Notes: a model not told the origin generated them from the sequence alone. Counted from the stretch's first letter, positions 54,743 through 64,000 are shown. The stretch: DNA of 64,000 bases from JAAYTL01 sp031460505 (GCA_031460505.1 JAVKTT010000004.1:217388-281387), one strand, 5' to 3'. Numbers and translations: made by a program.

Positions 54743-56491
54743 TTATTGGTTTCTTATCTGCTCGTCATACATGTTTTTATACAGTCCATCATTAGCCATC
54801 AATGTCTCATGATTACCCCTCTCCACAATTCTACCCTTGTTTAGAACAATAATCTTATCTACATCTTTGATGGTTGATAGTCTATGAGCAATTATAAAGG
54901 TAGTACGATCTTTTTTTAACTTTTCTATACCTTTTTGAATCACTTTTTCAGTCTCTGTATCAATATTTGATGTTGCTTCATCAAGTATTAGAATCTTTGG
55001 ATTTCTTATATATGCCCTAGCAAAAGAAATTAACTGCTTCTCTCCTTGGCTTAGATTACTTCCCTTTTCAAATATCTTTTGATCTATTCCTCTTTTTACT
55101 AAGGAATCTCCGCCTACATCTATTAAAGCTCTTTCTATATCTTCATCACTAAATCTATCATCATCTAGACTAATATTATGTTTTATATCTGTTTCAAAAA
55201 GAAATGCATCTTGAAGAACTACTGCCATTTGCTCTCTAAGAGAATTTCTATTAATGTTATTTATATTTTTTCCATCGATATAAATATTCCCAAGCCTTGG
55301 GTCATAAAATTTCAAAATTAAGTTTAAAATCGTACTTTTACCACTACCTGTAGAACCAACAAATGCAATACTTTCGCCACTCTTGACCTCAAAATCTATA
55401 CCTTTTAAGACATCTTCCTCACCATATGCAAAATAAACATCTTCAAACTTCACGTCCCCTTTAATATCATTTAGTTCTTCAGTTAATTCATCCATAGTAT
55501 CAAGTCTAAGCAAGTCAAATACATGTGTAGCAGAAGCATATGATTGTTCTAATTCTCCAAATCTTGTAACAACAGTACTAATATTATTGAAAATCTTTGA
55601 TACATAGTCTATTACGATATATAAACTTCCTACGGACACAGCATAACTTGAGGTAATCTTTCCAACACCAAAGTATAAAAGAACAAGAATTGTACCAACG
55701 TAGCTTAGAGCATCAATGGCCCTATATCCTCCGTAGCTTCTAACCTTTGTAATTTCTCGATTAGTTTTAAATATATTTTCATTTATATAATCAAATTCAT
55801 TTTTTATATGATCCTCTTTATTGAATGCATGAATAATTTCCATGTTTTGAATGTTTTCATTGATACTAGCATTTATATCACCAACAAACTGGCGGTTGAA
55901 AGTTGTATATTTAGATGTTTTAAATCTTAAGTCTCTAAAAATAATATATATTATAGGTACCAATATCAAAAAAAGAATTGCAACAGGTAAATTAGTAAAA
56001 AGAATCATTCCATAAATACTTACTATCATAATAGTTGAAGTTGTCATATCAGCTAAAATTAGTTGAAACATGGTCTTCAATCTATTTGTATCATTTGTGA
56101 TTCTAGAAACTATATCTCCAGCTGGTAAACTATCAAAATAGGATATTGGAAGTTTAGCAATATGCTCATAAACATCCTTTTGAACACTAAATGAAATTTT
56201 ATTTGCTGCTTCTTCAAAATAAATTAGTGCTAAATTACCAAAGAGACCACATAGAACATATACTACCAAGTAAATCCCAAGTAACTTAACTATGGAAGCA
56301 AAATCTGATCCCTTCATATTAAGTTTTATATAATTATTGAGTATAAAACCTATTATCATAGGTCCTATTATTTCAAGAGCTGTCCGTACCATTGAAAACA
56401 TCAATCCAATTGATAATGATTTTGCTTCTTTCTTAGCATATTTTTTTAATTTTTTTGTCACAAATTCATTACGCAATTTATTCTTCATCAA
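54743..56491 (-). CDS. Heterodimeric ABC exporter, catalytic half
   Basis: 582 residues, six-helix membrane domain plus ATPase. Walker A VGSTGSGKSTILNL, signature NLSQGEKQLISFARAYI, Walker B ILILDEATSNID keeping the catalytic Glu, switch IAHRLSTI. The signature LSQGE departs from LSGGQ. Overlaps the partner gene by 14 bases. The pair resembles YheI/YheH or BmrCD multidrug exporters of Firmicutes. Confidence 0.9.
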   Translation of the reverse strand: MMKNKLRNEFVTKKLKKYAKKEAKSLSIGLMFSMVRTALEIIGPMIIGFILNNYIKLNMKGSDFASIVKLLGIYLVVYVLCGLFGNLALIYFEEAANKISFSVQKDVYEHIAKLPISYFDSLPAGDIVSRITNDTNRLKTMFQLILADMTTSTIMIVSIYGMILFTNLPVAILFLILVPIIYIIFRDLRFKTSKYTTFNRQFVGDINASINENIQNMEIIHAFNKEDHIKNEFDYINENIFKTNREITKVRSYGGYRAIDALSYVGTILVLLYFGVGKITSSYAVSVGSLYIVIDYVSKIFNNISTVVTRFGELEQSYASATHVFDLLRLDTMDELTEELNDIKGDVKFEDVYFAYGEEDVLKGIDFEVKSGESIAFVGSTGSGKSTILNLILKFYDPRLGNIYIDGKNINNINRNSLREQMAVVLQDAFLFETDIKHNISLDDDRFSDEDIERALIDVGGDSLVKRGIDQKIFEKGSNLSQGEKQLISFARAYIRNPKILILDEATSNIDTETEKVIQKGIEKLKKDRTTFIIAHRLSTIKDVDKIIVLNKGRIVERGNHETLMANDGLYKNMYDEQIRNQ

Positions 56492-58217
56492 AACGACTCC
56501 TTGCTATTTGATTCTTATATTGCTCAAAATACCACTTTCCTTCTCTAAGAAGTTCATCGTGGGTTCCTCTCTCGAAAACTTTACCCTTATCTATAACTAT
56601 TATTTCATCTAGGTCTTTAACTTGACTTATTCTATGGCTAGCAATAATCGTTGTCTTGCCTTTCCTGTTTTTCTCAATATTATTGATAATATTCTTTTCT
56701 GTTCTTCCATCTACTGCACTCATAGCATCATCTAATATCAAAATATCAGGATTCTTTAGAAAAGCTCTTGCAATACCAATTCTCTGTTTTTGTCCACCCG
56801 ATAAAGAAATCCCCTTCTCCCCAGCAAGTGTATCTAATCCTTTAGGAAAGGTACTTAGATCTTTTTCTAAATCAGCAAGTCTTATGGCTTCCATTACTTC
56901 TTCATCAGTAGCATCTTGTTTTGATAGTTTAATATTATCTTTAATAGTTTTAGAAAATATCATGTGATTTTGTGGTACATAACCAATTAGTTCTCTAATA
57001 CTTGAAATAGTAAATCTATTAAGTTCTTTACCATCGAGGTATATATTATTTGTCTCCATTGGATACAGAACTAATAATTGCTTTAAAAAAGTTGATTTTC
57101 CTGAACCTGTTTTGCCTAATACCCCTAAAGATTTCCCACTACCTATTTTAATGTTCAAATCATTCAAGATGTATTCCTTCGATGACGGATATTTAAAGTT
57201 ATGATTTCTGAATTCTATATCAGGATTTGTTTTTATATCTACAGCAGAATGATTCTCTACGATATCTTCCTTATAATCCAATACCTCTTGAATTCTATCC
57301 ATAGAAGCACTGGCTTGTTGTTTTATATTTATAAAGTTACCAAAGGCATACATAGGCCATACTAGCATGTTTAAATAGTAGGTAAAAGAAACTAATTGTC
57401 CAATAGATATCTCTCCTCTAGAAATTAAAAAGGACCCATAACCTATAGCTATAATAAATGTAAGTGCTGGTATGATTGTTTGAATAGGAGTTATTAGTGC
57501 TTGGTATTTTACAACATCAAGATTTCTATCAACTAAGTCCTGACCTCTCTTCTCAAATTTCTTATATCGTATTTTTTGGAGATTGAACACTCTAATTATC
57601 CTTATTCCTTCAACATCTTCTAGTACATTTGTATTTAGTTTATCAAATGCTCTTTGCACCTTGTCCCATCTTTCGTATATCTTATTTCCAATCTGGATGA
57701 CTAAATATGCAAGAAGTGGAAGAGGTAATATTGAAGCTAAAGTCAACTTCACATCTACTACGATCATCATCATTATTATTATAAGCAATGGAAACATTGT
57801 AGAATCAAACAAACTAAGGGTACCAAAACCAGCTAACTCACTAATTCTGTCTACATCATTTGTGGCTTTAGCCATTAATGAACCTGTTGAATTCTTTTCA
57901 AAAAATTTAAGAGATTGTTTTAAGAACTTATCCATTAGATTATCTCGAGCTTTGTAATCTATTTCATTAGCTGCTCCAAATGTAAAGAAGCTCCAGCCCA
58001 TTGCAAAGAAATATTTAATAATTACTATCAAGAGATTAATGCCTAAGATAATAAGAAATGGTTTTAAAGCAATAGTTCCCTCAAATATCATATCAGTTAA
58101 TCTACCAGTTATATAAGGTGGTATCAAACCAACTAAATTGCTCAATAATAAAAAAAGAACTGCTAAAATATATTTAATTTTATAATAGGAAATAAACCAC
58201 CAAAACTTTTTAAACAT
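56478..58217 (-). CDS. Heterodimeric ABC exporter, degenerate half
   Basis: 579 residues with the same layout. Walker A LGKTGSGKSTFLKQ and consensus signature SLSGGQKQRIGIARAF, but Walker B reads ILILDDAMSAVD, with Asp instead of the catalytic Glu. That is the classic degenerate site of heterodimeric exporters, where hydrolysis occurs at one site only. Upstream gene of an operon with the other half, uvsE and DUF2200. Confidence 0.9.
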   Translation of the reverse strand: MFKKFWWFISYYKIKYILAVLFLLLSNLVGLIPPYITGRLTDMIFEGTIALKPFLIILGINLLIVIIKYFFAMGWSFFTFGAANEIDYKARDNLMDKFLKQSLKFFEKNSTGSLMAKATNDVDRISELAGFGTLSLFDSTMFPLLIIIMMMIVVDVKLTLASILPLPLLAYLVIQIGNKIYERWDKVQRAFDKLNTNVLEDVEGIRIIRVFNLQKIRYKKFEKRGQDLVDRNLDVVKYQALITPIQTIIPALTFIIAIGYGSFLISRGEISIGQLVSFTYYLNMLVWPMYAFGNFINIKQQASASMDRIQEVLDYKEDIVENHSAVDIKTNPDIEFRNHNFKYPSSKEYILNDLNIKIGSGKSLGVLGKTGSGKSTFLKQLLVLYPMETNNIYLDGKELNRFTISSIRELIGYVPQNHMIFSKTIKDNIKLSKQDATDEEVMEAIRLADLEKDLSTFPKGLDTLAGEKGISLSGGQKQRIGIARAFLKNPDILILDDAMSAVDGRTEKNIINNIEKNRKGKTTIIASHRISQVKDLDEIIVIDKGKVFERGTHDELLREGKWYFEQYKNQIARSRFDEE

Positions 58218-58442
58218 ATGTCCTCCTTATTTAAAAACTCTTTACACATAGAAGTATACCCTTTATACCTTACCTTTAAGCTAAAATCATAATCTATAAA
58301 ATTATACTATATATCAATAAAAGATAATTTACAATAAAACTTAATAGTTTTTCTTCTAATTACTGGATTTGTAATTTCTTCATATTTGCTTCATAATCTA
58401 TTTATATAATGTACATAACAAGAAACAATAGGAGGGAATTTT

Positions 58443-58547
58443 ATGTTAAAATGGATAAAAAAGTTCTTGGATAAATTAGCAAAAGCAAATACAGAAACAT
58501 TTGGAAATGAAAGAATGGATTGTTGCAATCTTAATCAAAAGAAGTAG
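58443..58547 (+). CDS. LDCC-motif mini-protein (putative metal binding)
   Basis: 34 residues: an amphipathic basic helix (MLKWIKKFLDKLAKANTETFG) followed by NERMDCCNLNQKK. It matches the small LDCC-motif family of clostridia (here MDCC), thought to bind metal through the paired Cys. AGGAGGG sits seven bases before the ATG, and a strong terminator overlaps the stop, so it is a complete one-gene unit. The 225 bases before it show no other gene. Confidence 0.75.
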   Translation: MLKWIKKFLDKLAKANTETFGNERMDCCNLNQKK

Positions 58548-58574
58548 GTTAGAAATCTAACCTACTTCTTTTTT
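58542..58574. terminator. Bidirectional terminator after the LDCC gene
   Basis: 12-bp stem AAGTAGGTTAGA / TCTAACCTACTT with a very short loop, then CTTTTTT on the plus strand. Confidence 0.85.
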
Positions 58575-59742
58575 ATTGATTATCCTTTAACCATCTTGTA
58601 GCACATTCTACAAAAATGGCTGTTCCCAATGGCATTGCATCTTCACCAAATGTAACCTTAGGATTATGCAACGGATACAAAGTATCTGCATTTGGATCAG
58701 CTGCCCCAAGTACAAGCATGCATCCAGGAACTTCTTTAGCAACAAGTGCAAAATCCTCTGATGCTGTAACTGCTGAACCTTGCTCTACATTATATCTTCC
58801 TTGAGAAAACTCTCTTATATAGTTAATAATCTCCTCTGAAAACTCTATATCATTAATAAGAACTGGAACATCACTTAGATATTCAACTTCAGCTGTACCT
58901 CTATAAGTTTCTGCTATTCCCTTAACAATTTCAGGTAATCTCTTTACTAAATATTTTTGTGTATCTTCATCATATGTTCTCATAGTTCCTTGGATTATAG
59001 CTTTATCAGGTATTATATTTGGTGCACTACCACCTTCAAAGTTTCCAGTTGTAAGAACTGCTCCATTTTTATATGAAATTTCTCTAGTAATCAATTCTTG
59101 TAGACCTATGACTATTTGTGCACCTATATAAATTGGATCAATACCTGTTTCAGGCATAGCTCCATGTGCACCTTTTCCTTTAACAGTAATTTTAAAATTA
59201 TTATTTGAAGCTGCTTGAACTCCTGTGTTTACCACTACTACTCCTTTTGGAATAGTACTATAAACATGAAACATAATTGCACCGTCAACCTTTGGGTTCT
59301 CTAATACCCCTGCTTCTATCATCTTCCTGGCTCCACCTAAAAGTTCTTCGGCTGGTTGAAACATAAATTTAACTGTACCCTTTAAAGTATCTTCTTGTTC
59401 TTTTAAAAGTTTTGCTGCACCTAAAAGCATAGCTGCATGAAGATCATGGCCACAGGTATGGCTAATCCCATTCTTTGCAGCAAATTCTAATCCACTTTCT
59501 TCATTCATAGGCAAAGCATCCATGTCAGCTCTAAGGAGTATAGTCCTCCCTCCCTTTCCAACTGTTGCAACGATACCATTTTCAATAATTTCTTCTGGTT
59601 CATAACCGAACTCAATAAGTTTCTCTTTCACATATTTTGAAGTATTTGGTAAATCAAACCCAACCTCTGCCATACTGTGAATATTTCTTCTATATTCAAT
59701 AATATCCTCTTTAATTTCATATGCTCTTTTATAGTTATCCAT
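58573..59742 (-). CDS. M20 family amidohydrolase (aminoacylase-like)
   Basis: 389 residues from ATG 59742 (GGAGG upstream). Metal motifs: HTCGHDLHAAMLLGAAKLL, FMFQPAEELLGGARKMIEAG, the lid domain KGKGAHGAMPETGIDPIYIGAQIV, and a C-terminal LHNPKVTFGEDAM. This is the HipO/N-acyl-L-amino-acid amidohydrolase branch, which frees amino acids from N-acyl forms or indole/phenyl conjugates. It differs from the carbamoylase at 12335. Substrate unknown. Confidence 0.88.
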   Translation of the reverse strand: MDNYKRAYEIKEDIIEYRRNIHSMAEVGFDLPNTSKYVKEKLIEFGYEPEEIIENGIVATVGKGGRTILLRADMDALPMNEESGLEFAAKNGISHTCGHDLHAAMLLGAAKLLKEQEDTLKGTVKFMFQPAEELLGGARKMIEAGVLENPKVDGAIMFHVYSTIPKGVVVVNTGVQAASNNNFKITVKGKGAHGAMPETGIDPIYIGAQIVIGLQELITREISYKNGAVLTTGNFEGGSAPNIIPDKAIIQGTMRTYDEDTQKYLVKRLPEIVKGIAETYRGTAEVEYLSDVPVLINDIEFSEEIINYIREFSQGRYNVEQGSAVTASEDFALVAKEVPGCMLVLGAADPNADTLYPLHNPKVTFGEDAMPLGTAIFVECATRWLKDNQ

Positions 59743-59953
59743 TCTTATCCTCCAATATCTCATATATATACTTCATAAAGCTCAGTATAGAATATACCCA
59801 ATTCTTTCACACACCAATACCTTACAATTATTATTACAATTATACATTTTTTTACCCTAAACTTATCAATCATTCTCAAATAAGATGATATTTAGTTTAT
59901 CATAATTCATGATATAATAAGTTTGAAAAATATAGTTTTTTGTAGGAGTTAAA

Positions 59954-60913
59954 ATGATAAATACAACTGACAAAGTTAAAGAAAAACTAAATACTATTCC
60001 TAATTCACCAGGTATATATAAGTTCTTAGATCATTATGGAAATATAATATACATAGGGAAAAGTAAGACACTAAGTAAAAGAGTAAAATCCTACTTTGTT
60101 GATAATCCAAAATGGGACAAGGTAAATAAAATGACACCTTATATTGATGATTTGGATTATATTGTTACAGATACTCATCTCGAAGCAAGACTACTAGAGT
60201 GTAAACTTATTAAGTCAGTAAAACCAATGTTTAACTCACAGATGAAAAATCATGAAAGATATTGTTATATAAAAATTCAAGAGTACAATAGATATAATCC
60301 AATTTCAATAGAATTTGAAAGAACAGCGAATTGTTTTGGACCCTTCAGAAGAAAACATTCTCTCTATCAGGTAGTTGATTTATTAAGAAATCTATACCCT
60401 ATCTCAAAATCTAATGATAAGTATGAATTTGAATTCAATATATTACCTATCTCAATGGATAAAAGTATATATGAAAGAAATAAAGAAATTCTGTTAGAGA
60501 TATTTTCAGAACATGGTAATTTAGATAAGTTTATTAATGCTGTAGAAGAAAAAATGAATTATGCTGCCTCATTATATAAATTTGAAACAGCATCTATCTA
60601 TAGAGATATTATATTTAGTTTAAATTATATGAAAACTGGAATTAATGGATATAAAGATATGTCTCTCAAAAATATAATACTAAAAATCCCGGTTGAAAAT
60701 GGTGTAAAGTTATTCTTTATAAAAAATGGACAATTAGTGCATAAAAAGACTTACAAACGACTTTCTGAAAAAAGCTATGAATTATTTGTAAATCATTCTT
60801 TAATCTTATCTAAATCAGTTACATCTAATGATGAAAAAGTTAGCTTAGATTATAGGGATATATTATACTCAGAAATATTATCTCTTCCTGATCATATGAT
60901 ATATTTTTATTGA
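59954..60913 (+). CDS. GIY-YIG nuclease, UvrC N-terminal/Cho-like
   Basis: 319 residues. GIY-YIG domain: NSPGIYKFLDHYGNIIYIGKSKTLSKRVKSYF with the catalytic Arg and the later LEARLLECKLIKSVKPMFN. Then a middle part ending in a UVR-like motif (AVEEKMNYAASLYKFETASIYRDII). The UvrC RNase H and HhH domains are absent. E. coli Cho, a UvrB-dependent 3' incision nuclease, has this size and layout. Preceded by a weak GGAG. Confidence 0.82.
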   Translation: MINTTDKVKEKLNTIPNSPGIYKFLDHYGNIIYIGKSKTLSKRVKSYFVDNPKWDKVNKMTPYIDDLDYIVTDTHLEARLLECKLIKSVKPMFNSQMKNHERYCYIKIQEYNRYNPISIEFERTANCFGPFRRKHSLYQVVDLLRNLYPISKSNDKYEFEFNILPISMDKSIYERNKEILLEIFSEHGNLDKFINAVEEKMNYAASLYKFETASIYRDIIFSLNYMKTGINGYKDMSLKNIILKIPVENGVKLFFIKNGQLVHKKTYKRLSEKSYELFVNHSLILSKSVTSNDEKVSLDYRDILYSEILSLPDHMIYFY

Positions 60914-60986
60914 AGTATATCACCTTTAATAGTTTATATATTATATAATAATATTGTATTTCAAATAAAAGGGTGGGGAAATCTAA

Positions 60987-62045
60987 ATGAAAACTAGAAA
61001 AAGAAAAATCATTATTATTCTAGGCATAATTTTATTTTTGTTGATATTTGTAGTACCTCTTGGTCTTTCTGTCAATGTGTATGAGCAAACCTTTGGTGAG
61101 CGATTTGAAACTTATGGTCCAATGGCTAGAAGCATTGATGAGTTTAATGGACTAAATACACAAAGATATACTTTTACATCAAATCAAGGGCAAGAGCTTG
61201 TAGGTTATAAATATTATAGAGATCTTGATAATATCAAAGGTGTAGTAATTATTGCCCATGGTTTTGGCGGTGGTGGACATAACTCATATATGGATGTAGC
61301 AGATTTCTTAGCTTCAAATGATTATATTGTATTTGCATATGATGCAACGGGAAATGATGAAAGTGGTGGAGATTCAGTGGTAGGAATGCCTCAAAGTCTA
61401 ATAGATTTAGATTATGCAATTCAGTTTGTAAAGCAAACACCAGATTTTGATGGATTACCTATTATGTTGTTTGGACATAGTTGGGGTGCTTACTCTGCAG
61501 GTAATGTTTTAAACCTTCACCCAGATGTTAAGGCAATTGTAATGATTTCAGGTTTTAACGAATCAATGGACATCATTGAAGAAGAAGGCAAAAGAATGGC
61601 TGGTGATGCAGTTAGTATCCTTATGCCATATTTCTCACTATATGAAAAATTTAAGTTTGGACAGTATTCATCATATAGTGCTCTAGATGGATTCAAAAGC
61701 TCTGATGCAGGAGTAATGATTATATATAGCGAAGATGATGAGATGATCTCACAAGAGAAAAGTTACGATATCTTTTATGAAATTTACGAGGATGATCCAC
61801 GATTCAAATTTGTAAAATATGAGAATAGAGGTCATAGTTATATATATTATACTGATGATACACGTGAATATATAGACGTTTTTAATCTAGAATTTGAAAC
61901 CTTTATAAATTCCTTAGATAAAGAATTTACTCCTGAAATAAAGGTAGAATATTTAAATAAGAATCTTGATAAGAAATTACTTTTTGATGTTGATGAAGAG
62001 TTCATGAATGAAATTGTTGAGTTTTATGATAAATACTCTAAATAA
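60987..62045 (+). CDS. Membrane-anchored alpha/beta hydrolase
   Basis: 352 residues. An N-terminal anchor (KIIIILGIILFLLIFVVPLGLSVNVY) leads to a serine hydrolase domain: IAHGFGGGGHNSY oxyanion region, FAYDATGNDESGG, nucleophile in MLFGHSWGAYSAG, Asp in IIYSEDDEMIS and His in NRGHSYIYY. The catalytic domain should face outside. Similar proteins are called alpha/beta hydrolases of unknown substrate (esterase or peptidase-like). RBS GGGTGGGG. Confidence 0.82.
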   Translation: MKTRKRKIIIILGIILFLLIFVVPLGLSVNVYEQTFGERFETYGPMARSIDEFNGLNTQRYTFTSNQGQELVGYKYYRDLDNIKGVVIIAHGFGGGGHNSYMDVADFLASNDYIVFAYDATGNDESGGDSVVGMPQSLIDLDYAIQFVKQTPDFDGLPIMLFGHSWGAYSAGNVLNLHPDVKAIVMISGFNESMDIIEEEGKRMAGDAVSILMPYFSLYEKFKFGQYSSYSALDGFKSSDAGVMIIYSEDDEMISQEKSYDIFYEIYEDDPRFKFVKYENRGHSYIYYTDDTREYIDVFNLEFETFINSLDKEFTPEIKVEYLNKNLDKKLLFDVDEEFMNEIVEFYDKYSK

Positions 62046-62060
62046 AAAATATTAAACACT

Positions 62061-62098
62061 AAAAGAGCCAGTTTGATTTTAATCAAACTGGCTCTTTT
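62061..62098. terminator. Very stable bidirectional terminator
   Basis: 18-bp uninterrupted stem (62061-62078 with 62081-62098) with a 2-base loop, containing GAGCCAGTTTG, flanked by A and T runs. Ends the hydrolase gene and the convergent flavodiiron gene. Confidence 0.9.
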
Positions 62099-62120
62099 TA
62101 AATTTGCTGCTCAAGTACTT

Positions 62121-63320
62121 CTACTTCATAGACTCGATGATTGTATTTGCTAATAACTCCATTCTTTCATTGTCGCCATCCTTCATAGTAGAGGTTATTA
62201 AAATACTATTATCTAGAATGTTCATATCTTTCATTTCACTTAAATGATCTTTTATTAACTTACCAGCTCTAGGTGCCCATGTACCATTTTCTATTATGCC
62301 GACAGTTCTATTCTGTAAATTTAATGCTTTCATATCTAATACGAAATTTTGCACTGGTGTATATATATTTAAATTATAAGTTGCTGAAGCTATAACAATA
62401 TGACTAAATCTAAATGCATCTGCAATTAGATATGATACATGAGTTTTAGAAGAATCATACATAACTACATTAGTCATACCTTTCTCCACTAATCTTCGTG
62501 CTAGATTTTCAGCAGCTGCCTCTGTGTTCCCATACATTGAACCATAAACTATTAATACACCATTTTCTTCAGGTTCATATTTACTCCATTTATTATACTT
62601 ATCAATAAAATAATCAATATTTGTACGCCATACTGGGCCATGAAGTGGACATAAATATTTTATATCTAAGTCCTTTGCTTTTTTTAATAGTGTTTGTACC
62701 TGTGCCCCATATTTTCCTACAATATTAGAATAATATCTTCTAGCAGGTACTAAGAAATCTCTCTCAAAATCCATTTCGTCATTAAATAATTTCCCATCTA
62801 AAGATCCAAATGTACCAAAAGCATCAGCAGTAAATAGTACCCCATTAGTAGTATCAAAGGTTGCCATAGTCTCTGGCCAATGTACCATTGGAGCAGAAAT
62901 AAATACAAGTTCATGACTGCCAAAAGACATAGAGTCTCCATCTTTAACTTCTATTGCATTTTCATTTGGTTCAAAACCAAATTGTTTCATAAAATCAAAG
63001 GTCTTTTTATTTCCTATAATTTTTATATCAGGATATCTAAACATGATTTCTTCTATACAGGCTGCATGGTCTGGTTCCATATGATTGATTACCAAATAAT
63101 CTAAAGGTTTCCCGTCTAAAACATGCTCTATATTATCTAAAAATAAATTAGCTATTGCCCAATCTACAGTATCTAAGAGAACTGTCTTATCGTCTAAAAG
63201 TAAATATGAGTTATAAGATATTCCTTCAGGGACAGGGTGAATATTTTCAAATAGTGCTAGTCTACGATCATTACCTCCTACCCAATATAAATCCTTAGTT
63301 ACCTCTCGAATATTATACAT
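62121..63320 (-). CDS. fprA: Flavodiiron protein (FprA, A-type flavoprotein)
   Basis: 399 residues. Diiron beta-lactamase domain with complete HxExDH (H80, E82, D84, H85), later VHWPETM (His), FTADAFG (Asp) and CPLHGPVW (His). The flavodoxin domain begins near 253 (VLIVYGSMYGNTEAAAENL). Reduces oxygen to water or NO to N2O with electrons from rubredoxin. Contrast with the ODP protein at 2676, which has no flavodoxin and an altered ligand set. GGAGGG precedes the ATG. Confidence 0.94.
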   Translation of the reverse strand: MYNIREVTKDLYWVGGNDRRLALFENIHPVPEGISYNSYLLLDDKTVLLDTVDWAIANLFLDNIEHVLDGKPLDYLVINHMEPDHAACIEEIMFRYPDIKIIGNKKTFDFMKQFGFEPNENAIEVKDGDSMSFGSHELVFISAPMVHWPETMATFDTTNGVLFTADAFGTFGSLDGKLFNDEMDFERDFLVPARRYYSNIVGKYGAQVQTLLKKAKDLDIKYLCPLHGPVWRTNIDYFIDKYNKWSKYEPEENGVLIVYGSMYGNTEAAAENLARRLVEKGMTNVVMYDSSKTHVSYLIADAFRFSHIVIASATYNLNIYTPVQNFVLDMKALNLQNRTVGIIENGTWAPRAGKLIKDHLSEMKDMNILDNSILITSTMKDGDNERMELLANTIIESMK

Positions 63321-63493
63321 TGGTAAATCCCTCCATATATTTTAATCTCTTTTATAATATGATTTACAACTTTGATATTTGTTATTTTACTCCAAACTTA
63401 CTTATTATATTTAAGAATTCAATGCTTACTTTTACGCATTCTTGAAGATATATACCCAAAAACAAGAAAAACAAACAGGTATAATAAATAAAT

Positions 63494-63520
63494 AACCGGC
63501 ATGGAAACTCCATACCGGTT
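63494..63520 (-). terminator. Terminator after the DUF2680 gene
   Basis: Stem AACCGG-ATGGA / TCCAT-CCGGTT with one mismatch, followed on the minus strand by ATTTATTTATT. The rest of 63321-63493 shows no gene. Confidence 0.75.
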
Positions 63521-63546
63521 TTATCTATGCTTCCTATTAATTTTGA

Positions 63547-63897
63547 TTATCTATTCCAGCCAAGTCCTCTCATCATCATGCCATTTCCCATTCTAGGAAT
63601 ATTCCCAGAGTTTCTGTTAAATCTACCACCATGACAACCACCTGGAATAAATCCATTTTCTACATGGAATTCTTCCATATAATCAATATGTTCATCCCAA
63701 GTCTTAGCTTCATCTTCTGTGATTATGCCATTATCTAAAGCATCCTTAATTTCTTCTCTTCTCCAATCCATTCTTTCTTGGAACCATTGTCTCCACTCTT
63801 CAATATTAATATCTGTTGTATTGTCGGAAGCATAAGCAAAGCTAACAGATAATCCTAAAGCTAATATTAATGCTAAAACAAGTATAGTTTTTTTCAT
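63547..63897 (-). CDS. Secreted DUF2680-like small protein
   Basis: 116 residues. Signal peptide (KKTILVLALILALGLSVSFAYA), then a helical DUF2680 region (EWRQWFQERMDWRREEIKDALDNGIITEDEAKTWDEHIDYMEEFHVENGF), and a tail with GGCHGG and Gly/Met/Arg/Asn-rich sequence. The His-Cys-Met content of the tail suggests metal contact (inference). ATG 63897 has GAGGAGAGG. The frame upstream to 63954 lacks an RBS. Function unknown. Confidence 0.8.
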   Translation of the reverse strand: MKKTILVLALILALGLSVSFAYASDNTTDINIEEWRQWFQERMDWRREEIKDALDNGIITEDEAKTWDEHIDYMEEFHVENGFIPGGCHGGRFNRNSGNIPRMGNGMMMRGLGWNR

Positions 63898-64000
63898 ATA
63901 ATCCTCTCCTCGTATAATATGTTTAGAAGCACTTTTTATAGGTCTTCTAAGCATATTTTAATATTTTTAATACAATTTTTATTAGAGATATCCTAATGCT

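Noticed and set aside
62121..63320. Per-box-like site upstream of the flavodiiron gene
   Set aside because: The nearest A/T-rich dyad (around 63355-63372) has the wrong spacing and too many mismatches.

Overview
The window is low-GC (roughly 30% by eye), densely coded DNA with strong AGGAGG-type ribosome binding sites, frequent TTG/GTG starts, sigma-A promoters with 17-bp spacers, a T-box leader and many rho-independent terminators. Together with oxidoreductases of strict anaerobes (indolepyruvate:ferredoxin oxidoreductase, an FeFe-hydrogenase-like protein, flavodiiron protein, rubrerythrin) this points to a fermentative, amino-acid-using member of the Clostridia/Tissierellia (Firmicutes). 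The species is inferred, not identified. No rRNA, tRNA, CRISPR array, prophage or intact insertion sequence was seen. All genes look chromosomal.

Layout. 1-1.7 kb: the 5' part of an ABC ATPase-permease fusion. 1.8-4.8 kb: a redox/signalling operon on the minus strand (GltD-like oxidoreductase, a stand-alone ODP-type diiron beta-lactamase-fold protein, an HD-GYP protein). 4.9-7.7 kb: small membrane and DUF1905 proteins, a DUF2207 protein and an isolated ATP-cone. 7.8-16.4 kb: six genes that together would convert orotate to aspartate (M20 carbamoylase, dihydroorotase, DUF3311 plus sodium symporter, PyrK, PyrD), preceded by a codirectional threonine aldolase-CBS-PucR operon. 16.5-18.5 kb: DUF2508 protein, signal peptidase, PerR with its own promoter and Per-box-like site, rubrerythrin. 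18.6-23.0 kb: a T-box-controlled iorA-iorB-paaK-ACT operon for aryl acid/aryl pyruvate interconversion. 23.1-30.7 kb: RecQ, a GntR-ABC operon, RtcB, a dicarboxylate/amino acid symporter and a PPC-domain protein. 30.8-37.3 kb: ECF sigma/anti-sigma/TPR protein operon, DMT exporter, chorismate mutase with an SLC13 transporter, and a UspA protein. 37.4-42.0 kb: two DegV proteins, an AEC transporter and a sensory-type FeFe-hydrogenase-like protein. 42.0-52.6 kb: one giant gene for a 3519-residue SLH-anchored surface protein, facing a TetR gene across a strong palindrome. 53.4-58.2 kb: heterodimeric ABC exporter, UvsE and DUF2200. 58.4-64 kb: an LDCC mini-protein, M20 amidohydrolase, Cho-like nuclease, alpha/beta hydrolase, flavodiiron protein and a small secreted DUF2680 protein.

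The most interesting points are (i) the probable orotate-scavenging operon with a palindrome over its promoter and a cre-like site; (ii) the T-box in front of ior/paaK, which argues that these genes make phenylalanine from phenylacetate rather than degrade it; (iii) the overlap of an ODP diiron protein with an HD-GYP phosphodiesterase, a plausible oxygen-to-c-di-GMP switch; (iv) the giant lectin/Ig/propeller surface protein with a TetR operator; and (v) two families of small intergenic palindromic repeats.
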